Of a stretch of 38,180 bases of DNA, positions 18,471-26,451 are shown piece after piece; within the stretch, counting starts at the first letter, position 1, and each line of letters starts with the position of its first letter. Source of the stretch: CAYYAQ01 sp964469555 (GTDB lineage: Bacteria > Planctomycetota > UBA1135 > UBA2386). The position numbers and the translations under genes were made by a program. The notes beneath the pieces are model-generated. The model did not search any database. It was not told the DNA's origin and worked only from the letters and a program-made list of their open reading frames with translations. The stretch covers positions 1 to 38,180 of the forward strand of contig CAYYAQ010000034.1 in NCBI GenBank assembly GCA_964469555.1. Direction: 5' to 3'.

Positions 18471-19838
18471 TCACACCGTTCGGGAGAACATCGGTTTCTC
18501 TTCGTCGCGGTGTCTCAGGTACGCGTCGAACGTCATGCAGATGTTCCTGACGAAGAGCCGGCCCAACTCGGTCACTTCGATTCCCGTGTCGTCGACTCGA
18601 ATCAGTTTGTCGTCGATGAACGGTTGCAGTTCTTTGAGCTCGAGGGAGTACCGGCGCGAGAATTCGTCTGCTCCACCATGGTCGGAGAAGTCGACCTGGA
18701 AATGGCACATGAGGTCGAGGATCACGCGGCGACGGCGTTCGTCGTCGTCCGACCGCACGAGGCCGCGATCGACGGGCAAGCGATTCGAATCCACTGCTGC
18801 CTCCCAGTCGGTCGCGACCTTCAGGTTCTGCGAGAACGCACCGTCGATCTCGCTGATCGAACTCATTCCGAACGCCACCATGTCCTCTGCCGGATGAGTC
18901 GAGTACCCCATGAAGTTACGGTGGAGGGTTCCGTTGCCGACCGCGACCGAGAGTTCATCCTCCTCCTTCGCAAAGTGGTCCATCCCGATTGCGGAGTAGC
19001 CCCGACCCAGAAAGCTCTCGAGCGCCATCTGGAACAAAGCGAGCTTGTCGCCGCCAGTGGGGAGCGCGTCCTCGGGGATCACCTGCTGGCGCTTCTTCAG
19101 CCAAGGCACATGCGCATAGCCGTAGCATGCGATGCGGTCGGGGTCGAGATCGTGAAAGAGTTCGAGCGTCCGCGCAAAGCTCTTCTTCGTCTGGTGAGGC
19201 AGACCGTAGATGAGATCGAGGTTTGCGGAAACGAAACCGAGTTCGCGCGCGGTGTTCACGACGGCTTCGGTCTGCGCGAAGCTCTGCACACGGTTGATCG
19301 TCGTCTGGACCTTTTCGTCGAAGTCCTGGACGCCCATGCTGATGCGGTTGAACCCGAGAGATCTGAGCATCTCGAGTTGCTCGCGTGTCGTCACCCGGGG
19401 GTCTACTTCGATGCTGACTTCGGCGTCGTCCGCGACGGAAAACAACTCGTTGAGGCCGCTGAAGAGCTTCTCGATCATCTGCGGTGCGAGGAACGTCGGC
19501 GTACCACCGCCCCAGTGATGTTGCGCGACCGGTCGAGCATTGCCCATGGTCTCGCGAACGAGCCGTGCTTCGGCGAGAACCCGATCCACGTAGGGCGCTT
19601 CTTTTTCGTGGCGCTGCGTGATCATTGTCGAACAGCCGCAGAAGAAACAGAGCGCGTTGCAGTAGGGAACGTGCACGTAGAGCGACATCGGCTCGTCGCG
19701 TTTCTGTGCCGCGACGCGAAGCCTCTCCGCGTAGTCCTCGTCGGTGAAATCGTCTCGCCACACGGGTGCAGTCGGATAGCTTGTGTAGCGTGGTCCGGCC
19801 CGGTCGTACTTCGCAAGCAGTTCGCCGTAGTCGTTCAT
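18471..19838 (-). CDS. hemN: Oxygen-independent coproporphyrinogen III oxidase HemN
   Basis: A 455-residue radical SAM enzyme that decarboxylates coproporphyrinogen III to protoporphyrinogen IX without oxygen. Cluster motif C60-x3-C64-x2-C67-x-C69 (YCNALCFFCGC) is the form with the extra Cys typical of true HemN rather than HemW. Other family segments are GPRYTSYPTAPVW, HHWGGGTPTFL, NRISMGVQDFDEKVQTTINR, DLIYGLPHQTKKSF, GYAHVPWLKKRQQ and the HemN-specific C-terminal domain with FMGYSTH. The length equals that of E. coli HemN. The ATG overlaps the hemE TGA (ATGA). Product and substrate belong with the neighbouring hemE and hemY. Confidence 0.97.
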   Translation of the reverse strand: MNDYGELLAKYDRAGPRYTSYPTAPVWRDDFTDEDYAERLRVAAQKRDEPMSLYVHVPYCNALCFFCGCSTMITQRHEKEAPYVDRVLAEARLVRETMGNARPVAQHHWGGGTPTFLAPQMIEKLFSGLNELFSVADDAEVSIEVDPRVTTREQLEMLRSLGFNRISMGVQDFDEKVQTTINRVQSFAQTEAVVNTARELGFVSANLDLIYGLPHQTKKSFARTLELFHDLDPDRIACYGYAHVPWLKKRQQVIPEDALPTGGDKLALFQMALESFLGRGYSAIGMDHFAKEEDELSVAVGNGTLHRNFMGYSTHPAEDMVAFGMSSISEIDGAFSQNLKVATDWEAAVDSNRLPVDRGLVRSDDDERRRRVILDLMCHFQVDFSDHGGADEFSRRYSLELKELQPFIDDKLIRVDDTGIEVTELGRLFVRNICMTFDAYLRHRDEEKPMFSRTV

Positions 19839-20860
19839 GACCTTCGCACCTCATCGACCACGATGGACAGAGCGTTGGGATCCACGTCCGGCAGGATACC
19901 GTGGCCGAGGTTGAAGATGTGCCGATCGGAGCCCGCAGCCTCGCACACCTCGCGGACCTTGCGTCGCAGCTCGACTTCACTCGAGTACAGCGCCGTCGGA
20001 TCCATGTTTCCTTGCAGGGTCTGGTCCGAGCGGGCTGTCAAGCGTGCCTGTGCCATCGGTATGCGCCAGTCGAAACCGAGGACGTGAGCGCAGCTCTGTG
20101 CCATCGTGGCCATATGCTGCGCCGCGCCATTGACGTAGTTGATCGCGACGCCACCCGCGTCCCGCGCGGTTTGCAACAGGCGCTCGGTTCGCGGTGCACA
20201 AAAACGGGCATAGTCGTCTGGTGTCAACACGCTGGCCCACGAGTCAAACGTCTGGACGGCGTCGCATCCCCGCTCGATCAGTGCTGTGACGAGTGGTTGG
20301 AGGCACACCGTCAGTTGCTCGAGGAGCGATTCGAACAGCTCGGGCTCGGCGTGCATCGTTTTGCGCGTCCGATCCCAGTTCTTGGAACCACGACCCTCGA
20401 TCATGTAGCAAGCGAGAGTGAATGGGGCGCCGACGAAACCGATGAGTGCTTTCTCTTCCGCCAATCGCTGGCGGACGAGGCTCACCGTGTCGAGCATCGG
20501 CGAAAGGTCGGCTTCCGGTTGCAGCACGGCCAACGATTCGATGTCTTCCATTCCGGTGACGGTGTTCGCCAAGACCGGACCAGGTTCGTAGGTGAGTCCG
20601 ACGCCCATCGCCTCGATTGGCACGAGCAGATCCGTGAACAGGATTGCCGCGTCCAGATCGAATCGGTCCACCGGTTGCATCGTGACTTCCGCCGCAGCTT
20701 CCGGTGTCTTGCACAGCTCGAGGAACGAGAGCTTCTCGCGCACGGCCCGGTACTCCGGGAGGTACCGGCCCGCCTGGCGCATGATCCAGAGCGGGCGTTG
20801 CGGCGACTCGAGGCCTAGCGCTGTAGCAAGAAAGGGCCCATCAGGGCTTCCGCGTCTCAT
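19835..20860 (-). CDS. hemE: Uroporphyrinogen decarboxylase HemE
   Basis: A 341-residue decarboxylase that turns uroporphyrinogen III into coproporphyrinogen III. Signature PLWIMRQAGRYLPEYR contains the substrate-binding Arg28 and Arg32. The catalytic Asp is D77 in AAILFTDLLVPIEAMG. Further conserved pieces are GFVGAPFTLACYMIEG, QTFDSWASVL and the C-terminal FNLGHGILPDVDPNAL. The ATG at 20860 overlaps the TGA of the response regulator gene by 4 bp, so the regulator and hemE are translationally coupled. The length is normal for the family. Confidence 0.97.
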   Translation of the reverse strand: MRRGSPDGPFLATALGLESPQRPLWIMRQAGRYLPEYRAVREKLSFLELCKTPEAAAEVTMQPVDRFDLDAAILFTDLLVPIEAMGVGLTYEPGPVLANTVTGMEDIESLAVLQPEADLSPMLDTVSLVRQRLAEEKALIGFVGAPFTLACYMIEGRGSKNWDRTRKTMHAEPELFESLLEQLTVCLQPLVTALIERGCDAVQTFDSWASVLTPDDYARFCAPRTERLLQTARDAGGVAINYVNGAAQHMATMAQSCAHVLGFDWRIPMAQARLTARSDQTLQGNMDPTALYSSEVELRRKVREVCEAAGSDRHIFNLGHGILPDVDPNALSIVVDEVRRS

Positions 20861-21555
20861 GATTCGGCCTCCGCGGTGAACCGCAGCCCGACGCCGCGCA
20901 CCGTGTGGATGTGTTTCGGTTTCTTGCTGTCCCGCTCGAGCGTGCGACGAAGGTTGAGAACCATGTTGTCGAGACTTCGCGTCGCCGGGGAAGCGGTCGG
21001 GCCGAAGAGCTGGTCGACGATTTCACGACGCGTCACGACCTCGCCCGGTCGTCCGGAGAGTAGCCGCAGGATCTTGATCTCGTTTGGCGACAAGCGCGAG
21101 TCCGCGCCTTCGAAGTTCGTGGCGCGAAGCCCGCGGAAGTCGATGCGGTTGCCGCCAAACTCCAGGATGTCCGGACCCGAGGTCGCGGACTGGCCTCGGC
21201 GCAACAGGGCACCGACTCGTAGCAGGAGTTCCTTCAAGTTGAAGGGCTTCGTCAAGTAGTCGTCCGCGCGGAGCGAGAGGCCGCGGATCCGGTCGGCATC
21301 GCTGATCAGGGCAGACACGATCAGGACGGGCGTGTCGTCTCCGCGCTTCCGCATCTTCTCGAGGATGCTGAACCCGTCGATTCCGGGCAACATGATGTCG
21401 AGGATCACGAGGTCGACTCCGCCCTTGGCGATCCGCTCGTCGGCTGCGGTTCCCGTGCGGATGAGCTCCGCTCCGTAGCCTTCCCCACGCAGGTTGTCGC
21501 AAATCATCTCTCCGAGGGCGGACTCGTCTTCGATTACCATGATCCAGCGACTCAA
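20857..21555 (-). CDS. OmpR/PhoB-type response regulator inside the heme operon
   Basis: 232 residues. The receiver domain has acidic pocket E9-D10-E11 (VIEDES), phospho-acceptor Asp53 (LVILDIMLPGIDG), Ser81 (LIVSA) and Lys103 (YLTKPF). The C-terminal winged helix (about 130-230) has LSPNEIKILRLLSGRPGEVVTRREI and SLDNMVLNLRRTLE, followed by HTVRGVGLRF, so it should bind DNA. The start is TTG 21555, which overlaps the kinase TGA as TTGA; an ATG lies 15 bp further in (MVIEDES). Its 3' end overlaps hemE. Coupling on both sides implies fixed co-production with the kinase and HemE. Target promoters cannot be seen from sequence. Confidence 0.92.
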   Translation of the reverse strand: MSRWIMVIEDESALGEMICDNLRGEGYGAELIRTGTAADERIAKGGVDLVILDIMLPGIDGFSILEKMRKRGDDTPVLIVSALISDADRIRGLSLRADDYLTKPFNLKELLLRVGALLRRGQSATSGPDILEFGGNRIDFRGLRATNFEGADSRLSPNEIKILRLLSGRPGEVVTRREIVDQLFGPTASPATRSLDNMVLNLRRTLERDSKKPKHIHTVRGVGLRFTAEAES

Positions 21556-22562
21556 GACGCGCCTCCCGTCGACTTTCCGCCGCTCATGGGGAGTCGGATC
21601 GTGAAGACGGATCCGGCGTCGACGCCTCCACTGTGGACGTCCACGGTCCCGTGGTGCGAATGGACGAGTTCGCGAACGAGGAACAGGCCTATGCCGGAAC
21701 CGCCCTTGTGGCCCTTGCCCGTTCCGGAGTAGAAGCGGTCGAAGATCCTCGAAGTCTCGTCTTCGAGGATGCCGCGACCGGAATCACTCACGCTGATCCT
21801 GGCTTCTCCCGACGCTTCCGACAGCTGTACTGTCACTGTCGATCCGGAAGACGAGTACTTGACCGCGTTGTCGAGGAGGTTGTGCAGGGCGAGGCGAATC
21901 GCGCTGACGTCCCTCCGCACCCGAACGACGTCTGGGGCGTCGACGCGGAGCTCGATATCGGTGGCCTCGAACCGGTCACGCATCGAGTTGGTGGCTTCGC
22001 GCACGTCGTCCGCGAGATTGCCCGACGTCAATTGCAGGCCCTTGCCCGATGCTTCGAGGCCGCCGGCGGTCAGCAGGTTCGTGACATCGTTCTCCAGTCG
22101 ATCGATCTCCCGCACCATCGCCTGGAGGTATGCCTCGCGTTTTTCTTCGGGCATCGTGCCGGCGAGCAGCGACTCGACGCCGAGCCGCACCGTGGCTAGG
22201 GGCGTCTTCAAGCGATGGGTCGCGCCGGTCAGGAATCGCTCTTGATCCGTGCGCAGCCGGTTCTCGCGAAGCGTCGCGCGATAGAGCATGAACACGCCGG
22301 TGAGGACCAGCAGGCCCATGACGATTCCCTCGGCGGTGAACATCATCCGGAACTGCCGGGCCTTCTTGGAGAAGTCGGTGCCCTCCGTCGCGCCCAGGAC
22401 GCGCAAGGCTTCTGCGGTTCGGCCTTCCGTCGCCAGCTTCGTCGCCTGGTCGAGGTAGAAGCTCTCGCGCACGAGAAAGAAGATCCACCAGCCGACCAGG
22501 ACCAGCAAGAACGTCACCACGCCGAAGAACAGTAGGCCAGTGTTTTGCGGTGACTTTGCCAT
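21552..22562 (-). CDS. Sensor histidine kinase inside the heme operon
   Basis: 336 residues from ATG 22562 (a GTG lies directly before it). Membrane segments at about 9-31 and 79-96 flank a short periplasmic loop of about 47 residues (RESFYLDQATKLATEGRTAE...). The HisKA domain has phospho-His116 in FLTGATHRLKTPLATVRL. The HATPase domain has N232 (LHNLLDNAVKYS), DSGRGI, FDRFYSG and GSGIGLFLVREL. All catalytic parts are intact. The loop is helical and polar with no Cys or His motif suggestive of heme ligation, so the signal is unknown; it might be sensed in the membrane. The start lies 9 bp after the hemL stop. The partner is the overlapping response regulator gene downstream. Confidence 0.92.
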   Translation of the reverse strand: MAKSPQNTGLLFFGVVTFLLVLVGWWIFFLVRESFYLDQATKLATEGRTAEALRVLGATEGTDFSKKARQFRMMFTAEGIVMGLLVLTGVFMLYRATLRENRLRTDQERFLTGATHRLKTPLATVRLGVESLLAGTMPEEKREAYLQAMVREIDRLENDVTNLLTAGGLEASGKGLQLTSGNLADDVREATNSMRDRFEATDIELRVDAPDVVRVRRDVSAIRLALHNLLDNAVKYSSSGSTVTVQLSEASGEARISVSDSGRGILEDETSRIFDRFYSGTGKGHKGGSGIGLFLVRELVHSHHGTVDVHSGGVDAGSVFTIRLPMSGGKSTGGAS

Positions 22563-22571
22563 CACGACGGG

Positions 22572-23867
22572 TCAGAACGCCCGCGACAGTGCTCTTGCGA
22601 AGACCTCGACTGCCCGGTCGACGTCCGATTCGGTGTGTGCGTGAGAGAGAAAGCCGACCTCGTAGCTCGACGGCGCGAGGTAGATGCCCTCGTCGAGGCA
22701 GGCTCGAAAGAACGTGCTGTAGGGCCCAGCGGCGTCGGAGGCAACCGACTCCGCATTTCGCGGTGCCTCGCCATCGAAAAAGTAGAACCAGAAGATCGAT
22801 CCCTGGCGGACGAACCCGGCTGGCCAGGAGACGGCATCGAGGATACCCCGTACGCCGTCTTCGAGCCTCTGGCCGAGGGCCTCGAGTCTGGTGTGCACGT
22901 CGTTCTTCGTGAGAACATCGATGGTCGCCAGTCCAGCTGCCATCGCGACGGGGTTGCCGGAGAGCGTTCCAGCCTGGTAGATACCGCCGTCGGGGGCGAG
23001 GTCCTCGAAGTGCTCAGCCGCGCCGCCGAACGCACCGACTGGCATGCCACCGCCGATGATCTTCCCGAACGTGGCGAGGTCGGGCTGGATGTCGTAGAGG
23101 CTCGCGGCGCCGCCGAGGTGGACTCGGAACCCGCTGATCACCTCGTCGAAGATCAGGAGCGCGCCGTGTTTCGTGGTCTCCCGCCGCAACGACTCGAGAA
23201 ACTCGGATCGTTGCAACAACAGGCCGTTGTTCGCGGGTATCGGTTCGATGATGACCGCGGCAACTTCCTTCCCAGCCTCGCTCATGAAAGTTTCGAACGC
23301 AGCGATGTCGTCCAAGGGGAGCACGGTCGTAAGCGCGGCCACTTCTGCCGGGACGCCGTCGGACGACGGTTGTCCGAATGTTACGGCTCCGGAGCCGGCG
23401 GCGACGAGCAGGCCGTCGCTGTGTCCGTGGTAGCACCCGGAGAATTTCACGAGCCGGGAACGGGAAGTGACGCCTCGCGCCAGACGGATCGCCGACATGG
23501 TCGCTTCCGTGCCGGAGGAGGTGAAGCGTACGCGCTCAACTCCGGGATAATGCCGCGTGACCTGTTCGGCGAGGTCGAGCTCAGCTTCGTGAGGTGCGCC
23601 GTAGGTGAGACCGCGCTTGGCTGCCGCGTTCACGGCGGCGACGACTTCCGGGTGGGCGTGGCCGAGAATCAACGGTCCCCACGAACCCACGAAGTCGAGG
23701 AACCGATTGCCGTCGACGTCCGTGAAGTACGCGCCCTCAGCTTCGGCGATGAAGATCGGCGAACCACCCACCGCGCGGAATGCTCGGACGGGTGACGAGA
23801 CGCCTCCGGGTAGCAGGCCGAGTGCACGGTCGAAAAGTTCATTCGAACGCGACGTGTTCACAGCCAT
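22572..23867 (-). CDS. hemL: Glutamate-1-semialdehyde 2,1-aminomutase HemL
   Basis: A 431-residue PLP-dependent class III aminotransferase-fold enzyme that makes 5-aminolevulinate from glutamate-1-semialdehyde. Conserved segments include PGGVSSPVRAFRAVGG, FVGSWGPLILGHAHP, FTSSGTEATMSAIRLAR, GCYHGHSDGLL, LLIFDEVISGFR and PLP-lysine Lys269 in FGKIIGGGMPVGAFGG. The ATG at 23867 overlaps the hemB 3' end by 10 bp and has a GGAGG Shine-Dalgarno sequence. Together with hemA in the same operon this shows 5-aminolevulinate is made by the C5 (glutamyl-tRNA) route. The length is normal. Confidence 0.97.
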   Translation of the reverse strand: MAVNTSRSNELFDRALGLLPGGVSSPVRAFRAVGGSPIFIAEAEGAYFTDVDGNRFLDFVGSWGPLILGHAHPEVVAAVNAAAKRGLTYGAPHEAELDLAEQVTRHYPGVERVRFTSSGTEATMSAIRLARGVTSRSRLVKFSGCYHGHSDGLLVAAGSGAVTFGQPSSDGVPAEVAALTTVLPLDDIAAFETFMSEAGKEVAAVIIEPIPANNGLLLQRSEFLESLRRETTKHGALLIFDEVISGFRVHLGGAASLYDIQPDLATFGKIIGGGMPVGAFGGAAEHFEDLAPDGGIYQAGTLSGNPVAMAAGLATIDVLTKNDVHTRLEALGQRLEDGVRGILDAVSWPAGFVRQGSIFWFYFFDGEAPRNAESVASDAAGPYSTFFRACLDEGIYLAPSSYEVGFLSHAHTESDVDRAVEVFARALSRAF

Positions 23868-24835
23868 CGTTCCTCCAGGGCCTGCCTGCCGTGGTAGGTG
23901 ATCAGGATCTGTGCGCCGGCACGGCGCACGGCGTAAAGGTGCTCGCGGACGAGGTCGGCTTCGTTGGCCAGGCCTTCGCGCGCCATCAACTTGATCATCG
24001 AGTACTCGCCGCTGACGAGATAGGCCGCCACGGGCAGATCGGTCTGGTCCGCGACGCGTGCGATCACGTCCAGATACGCGAGTGCGGGCTTGACCATGAT
24101 GATGTCGGCGCCCTCTTCCTCGTCGAGTGCAGCCTCGCTCAACGCCTCGCGCCAGTTGCGGAGGTCCATCTGGTAGGACTTGCGATCCTTGGGGCCTGCA
24201 TCCTTCGGTGCTGAGTCCGCTGCTTCACGGAAGGGCCCGTAGAAGTTCGACGCGTACTTGACCGCGTAGCTCATGATCATCCGCTCTTCGAATCCGTTTT
24301 CGTCGAGCGCTCCACGGATCGCGGCGACGCGACCGTCCATCATGTCCGAAGGCGCGATCACATCGGCGCCGGCCTGAGCGAGCGACGTGGCCTGCGCAGC
24401 GAGCAGCGGCAGACTCTGGTCGTTGTGCACCTGTCCATCCACGAGCACGCCGCAGTGTCCATGATCGGTGTAGGTGCACAGGCACACGTCCGCCATCACG
24501 GTGAGATCGTCGCCGAATTCGGATTTCAGCCGGGCCGCGGCGCGATGTGCCGGCGACTGCATATCTTCGCCGCTGCTGCCCTTCTCGTCTTTCGCTGTGG
24601 GAATGCCGAACAGCAGCACGTTCCGGATCCCGAGCTCCAGATCCGATTCTGCGCGCCGGACCAACGCATCCTGGCCCATGCGGTCGATGCCGGGCATCGC
24701 GTCGATCGGTCGCACTTCATCGTCCTGCGGCAGCACGAAGTGTGGTTGCACCAGGTTATGCGCCGAAACGTGGGTCTCCGCGACGAGATCACGAATCGCC
24801 GCCGTGCGGCGTAGTCGTCTTGGGCGTTTGATCAT
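23858..24835 (-). CDS. hemB: Porphobilinogen synthase HemB, zinc-type site
   Basis: A 325-residue 5-aminolevulinate dehydratase that joins two 5-aminolevulinate molecules into porphobilinogen. The Schiff-base lysines are Lys193 (SYAVKYASNFYGPFREA) and Lys249 (IMVKPALAYLDVI). The metal site DVCLCTYTDHGHCG has Cys118, Cys120 and Cys128, the arrangement of zinc-dependent enzymes rather than the Asp-rich magnesium type. Also seen are PLFVxxG-like region replaced by QPHFVLPQDD, and APSDMMDGRV. The ATG at 24835 overlaps the hemCD TGA (ATGA). Confidence 0.97.
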   Translation of the reverse strand: MIKRPRRLRRTAAIRDLVAETHVSAHNLVQPHFVLPQDDEVRPIDAMPGIDRMGQDALVRRAESDLELGIRNVLLFGIPTAKDEKGSSGEDMQSPAHRAAARLKSEFGDDLTVMADVCLCTYTDHGHCGVLVDGQVHNDQSLPLLAAQATSLAQAGADVIAPSDMMDGRVAAIRGALDENGFEERMIMSYAVKYASNFYGPFREAADSAPKDAGPKDRKSYQMDLRNWREALSEAALDEEEGADIIMVKPALAYLDVIARVADQTDLPVAAYLVSGEYSMIKLMAREGLANEADLVREHLYAVRRAGAQILITYHGRQALEERWL

Positions 24836-26451
24836 GAGAGGCTTCGGATGAGTTGGACCAGGGCCTTCGCTGTCGGCGCTTTTGCGACGGCGTGGGGGGG
24901 TATGCCGACGGAAGCCATCGCATCCGCCGTTGTCTGTCCGAGCGCGATCAGGCTCGCGGGCTCGATCGCGTGTTGACCGGATTCATAGGCGCGCACGGCT
25001 GAAGGGCTCGTGAATACGACGTGGTCAGCTTCTGGAATCTCGACACCAGAGAGGACCACGGTGCGATACACGGGCAGTGCTTCGACGGTGAACGCCGCGT
25101 CCTGCATCGAAGTTTCAAAATCGCGGTGGCGGCTCTCCGCGCAGGGAAACAGCACCCTGGAATCGCATTCGATGGGGTCGAGTTCATCTACGATCAGCTG
25201 ACTGAGTGCACGGCCCCCGGCGTTGTCTTTGGGTTCGAAACACTCCCGACCGCGGCGACGCAGCGCTTCGGCGGTCGCGGGCCCCCCAGCGAAGAACGTG
25301 GGCGACACGATGTCGAGACCGAAAGCCGCGGCCTGCTCGAAGAACCGGTCGACGGCTCTCGCGGATGTGAAGGCGATGACGCGCAAGTCCTCGGCGACGA
25401 GCTCCGCGGTGCGGTTGTGCATCGGCAGGATCTCGCTGACGGCGACGGTCTCGACTTCGGCTCCGGCGAGTCCGAGCGCGCGGCCCAGACTGCCGCCGGA
25501 GCCACCGGGGCGGAGGAGCGCGATCCGCTGGCCCTGGAGAGGTTCGCCGAGGAACGGGGCGAATTCCGCCGCGGCGATTGCGGGAAGGGCGAGCGACTCC
25601 TGGGCGTGCACATCGAGGGTGATGCCACAGCCCGGGCGCGTTTCGGAGAACAGGCTGGCGATCATTCGGAATCCGTCACCGTCGGATGCCGGGGTGACGA
25701 GCGCACCGAGGGGCATCGAACAACCGCCGCCCAACTTGAACAGCAGGTTGCGTTCGGCCAAGACGCATGCGGTCGTCGTCTCGTCGTGGATTGTCGAGAG
25801 CGCCTCGCGGACGCGTTCGTCCTCGTCGCGACATTGCACGCCGAGCGCACCCTGACCTGGCGCAGGCGTGAACGTTTCGACCGGGAGGGCCACGCGTTCG
25901 AGATCGGGTGTATCGAGGCCGAGGCGTGACAGTCCGGCGGCCGCCAGAATTGTCGCGTGGTATTCGCCCTCGATGACTTTGCGGACGCGGGTGCCGACGT
26001 TGCCGCGAATGTCCTTGACGTGCAGGTCTGGACGAAGCGACATGAGTGACGAGCTGCGACGCGGTGAACTCGTGCCGACGACGCGATCCGCGAGGAGCGG
26101 GACCGTGCCCCCCTCGGGGTCGCGGGCGTCCTGCGCGAAGACGAGCACATCGTGGGGAGCCTCGCGGGTGGGAATCGCGCCGATGGTCAGGCCTTCAGGG
26201 TCTTCGACGGGTAGGTCCTTCAGGCTGTGCACTGCGACATCGATCCGACCTTCGCGCAGGGCGTGCTCGAGCTCGGCGGTGAACAGACCCTTGCCCCCGA
26301 TCTCCGCGATCGGTTTGGCCAGGAACTTGTCGCCCTTCGTCTCGATGACCTCGATCTCGAACGCCTCGCCGGTGCGTCGCTGAAGTTCCTCGGCGACCGT
26401 TCGCGTCTGGGTGAGCGCGAGGTCGCTGCCGCGGCTCCCGAACCGGATCAT
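24832..26451 (-). CDS. hemC: Fused hydroxymethylbilane synthase-uroporphyrinogen III synthase (HemC-HemD)
   Basis: 539 residues joining two consecutive pathway enzymes. HemC (about 1-300) has FGSRGSDLALTQT, catalytic Asp79 in VAVHSLKDLP, GTSSPRRSSSL and the dipyrromethane-cofactor Cys244 in GGGCSMPLGA. HemD (about 305-539) starts at LQGQRIALLRPGGSGG and includes VIAFTSARAVDRFF, VVFTSPSAVRAYE and IALGQTTADAM, the loosely conserved pattern of uroporphyrinogen III synthases. A fusion allows the unstable linear hydroxymethylbilane to pass directly to the cyclising enzyme. Such fusions occur sporadically in several phyla. The ATG at 26451 overlaps the hemA TGA by 4 bp. No free-standing hemD is in the window. 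Confidence 0.95.
   Translation of the reverse strand: MIRFGSRGSDLALTQTRTVAEELQRRTGEAFEIEVIETKGDKFLAKPIAEIGGKGLFTAELEHALREGRIDVAVHSLKDLPVEDPEGLTIGAIPTREAPHDVLVFAQDARDPEGGTVPLLADRVVGTSSPRRSSSLMSLRPDLHVKDIRGNVGTRVRKVIEGEYHATILAAAGLSRLGLDTPDLERVALPVETFTPAPGQGALGVQCRDEDERVREALSTIHDETTTACVLAERNLLFKLGGGCSMPLGALVTPASDGDGFRMIASLFSETRPGCGITLDVHAQESLALPAIAAAEFAPFLGEPLQGQRIALLRPGGSGGSLGRALGLAGAEVETVAVSEILPMHNRTAELVAEDLRVIAFTSARAVDRFFEQAAAFGLDIVSPTFFAGGPATAEALRRRGRECFEPKDNAGGRALSQLIVDELDPIECDSRVLFPCAESRHRDFETSMQDAAFTVEALPVYRTVVLSGVEIPEADHVVFTSPSAVRAYESGQHAIEPASLIALGQTTADAMASVGIPPHAVAKAPTAKALVQLIRSLS

Noticed and set aside
17634..20087. 817-residue plus-strand open frame over the hemY-hemN-hemE genes
   Set aside because: It is an antisense shadow of hemY, hemN and hemE, which have complete motifs and overlapping starts and stops.
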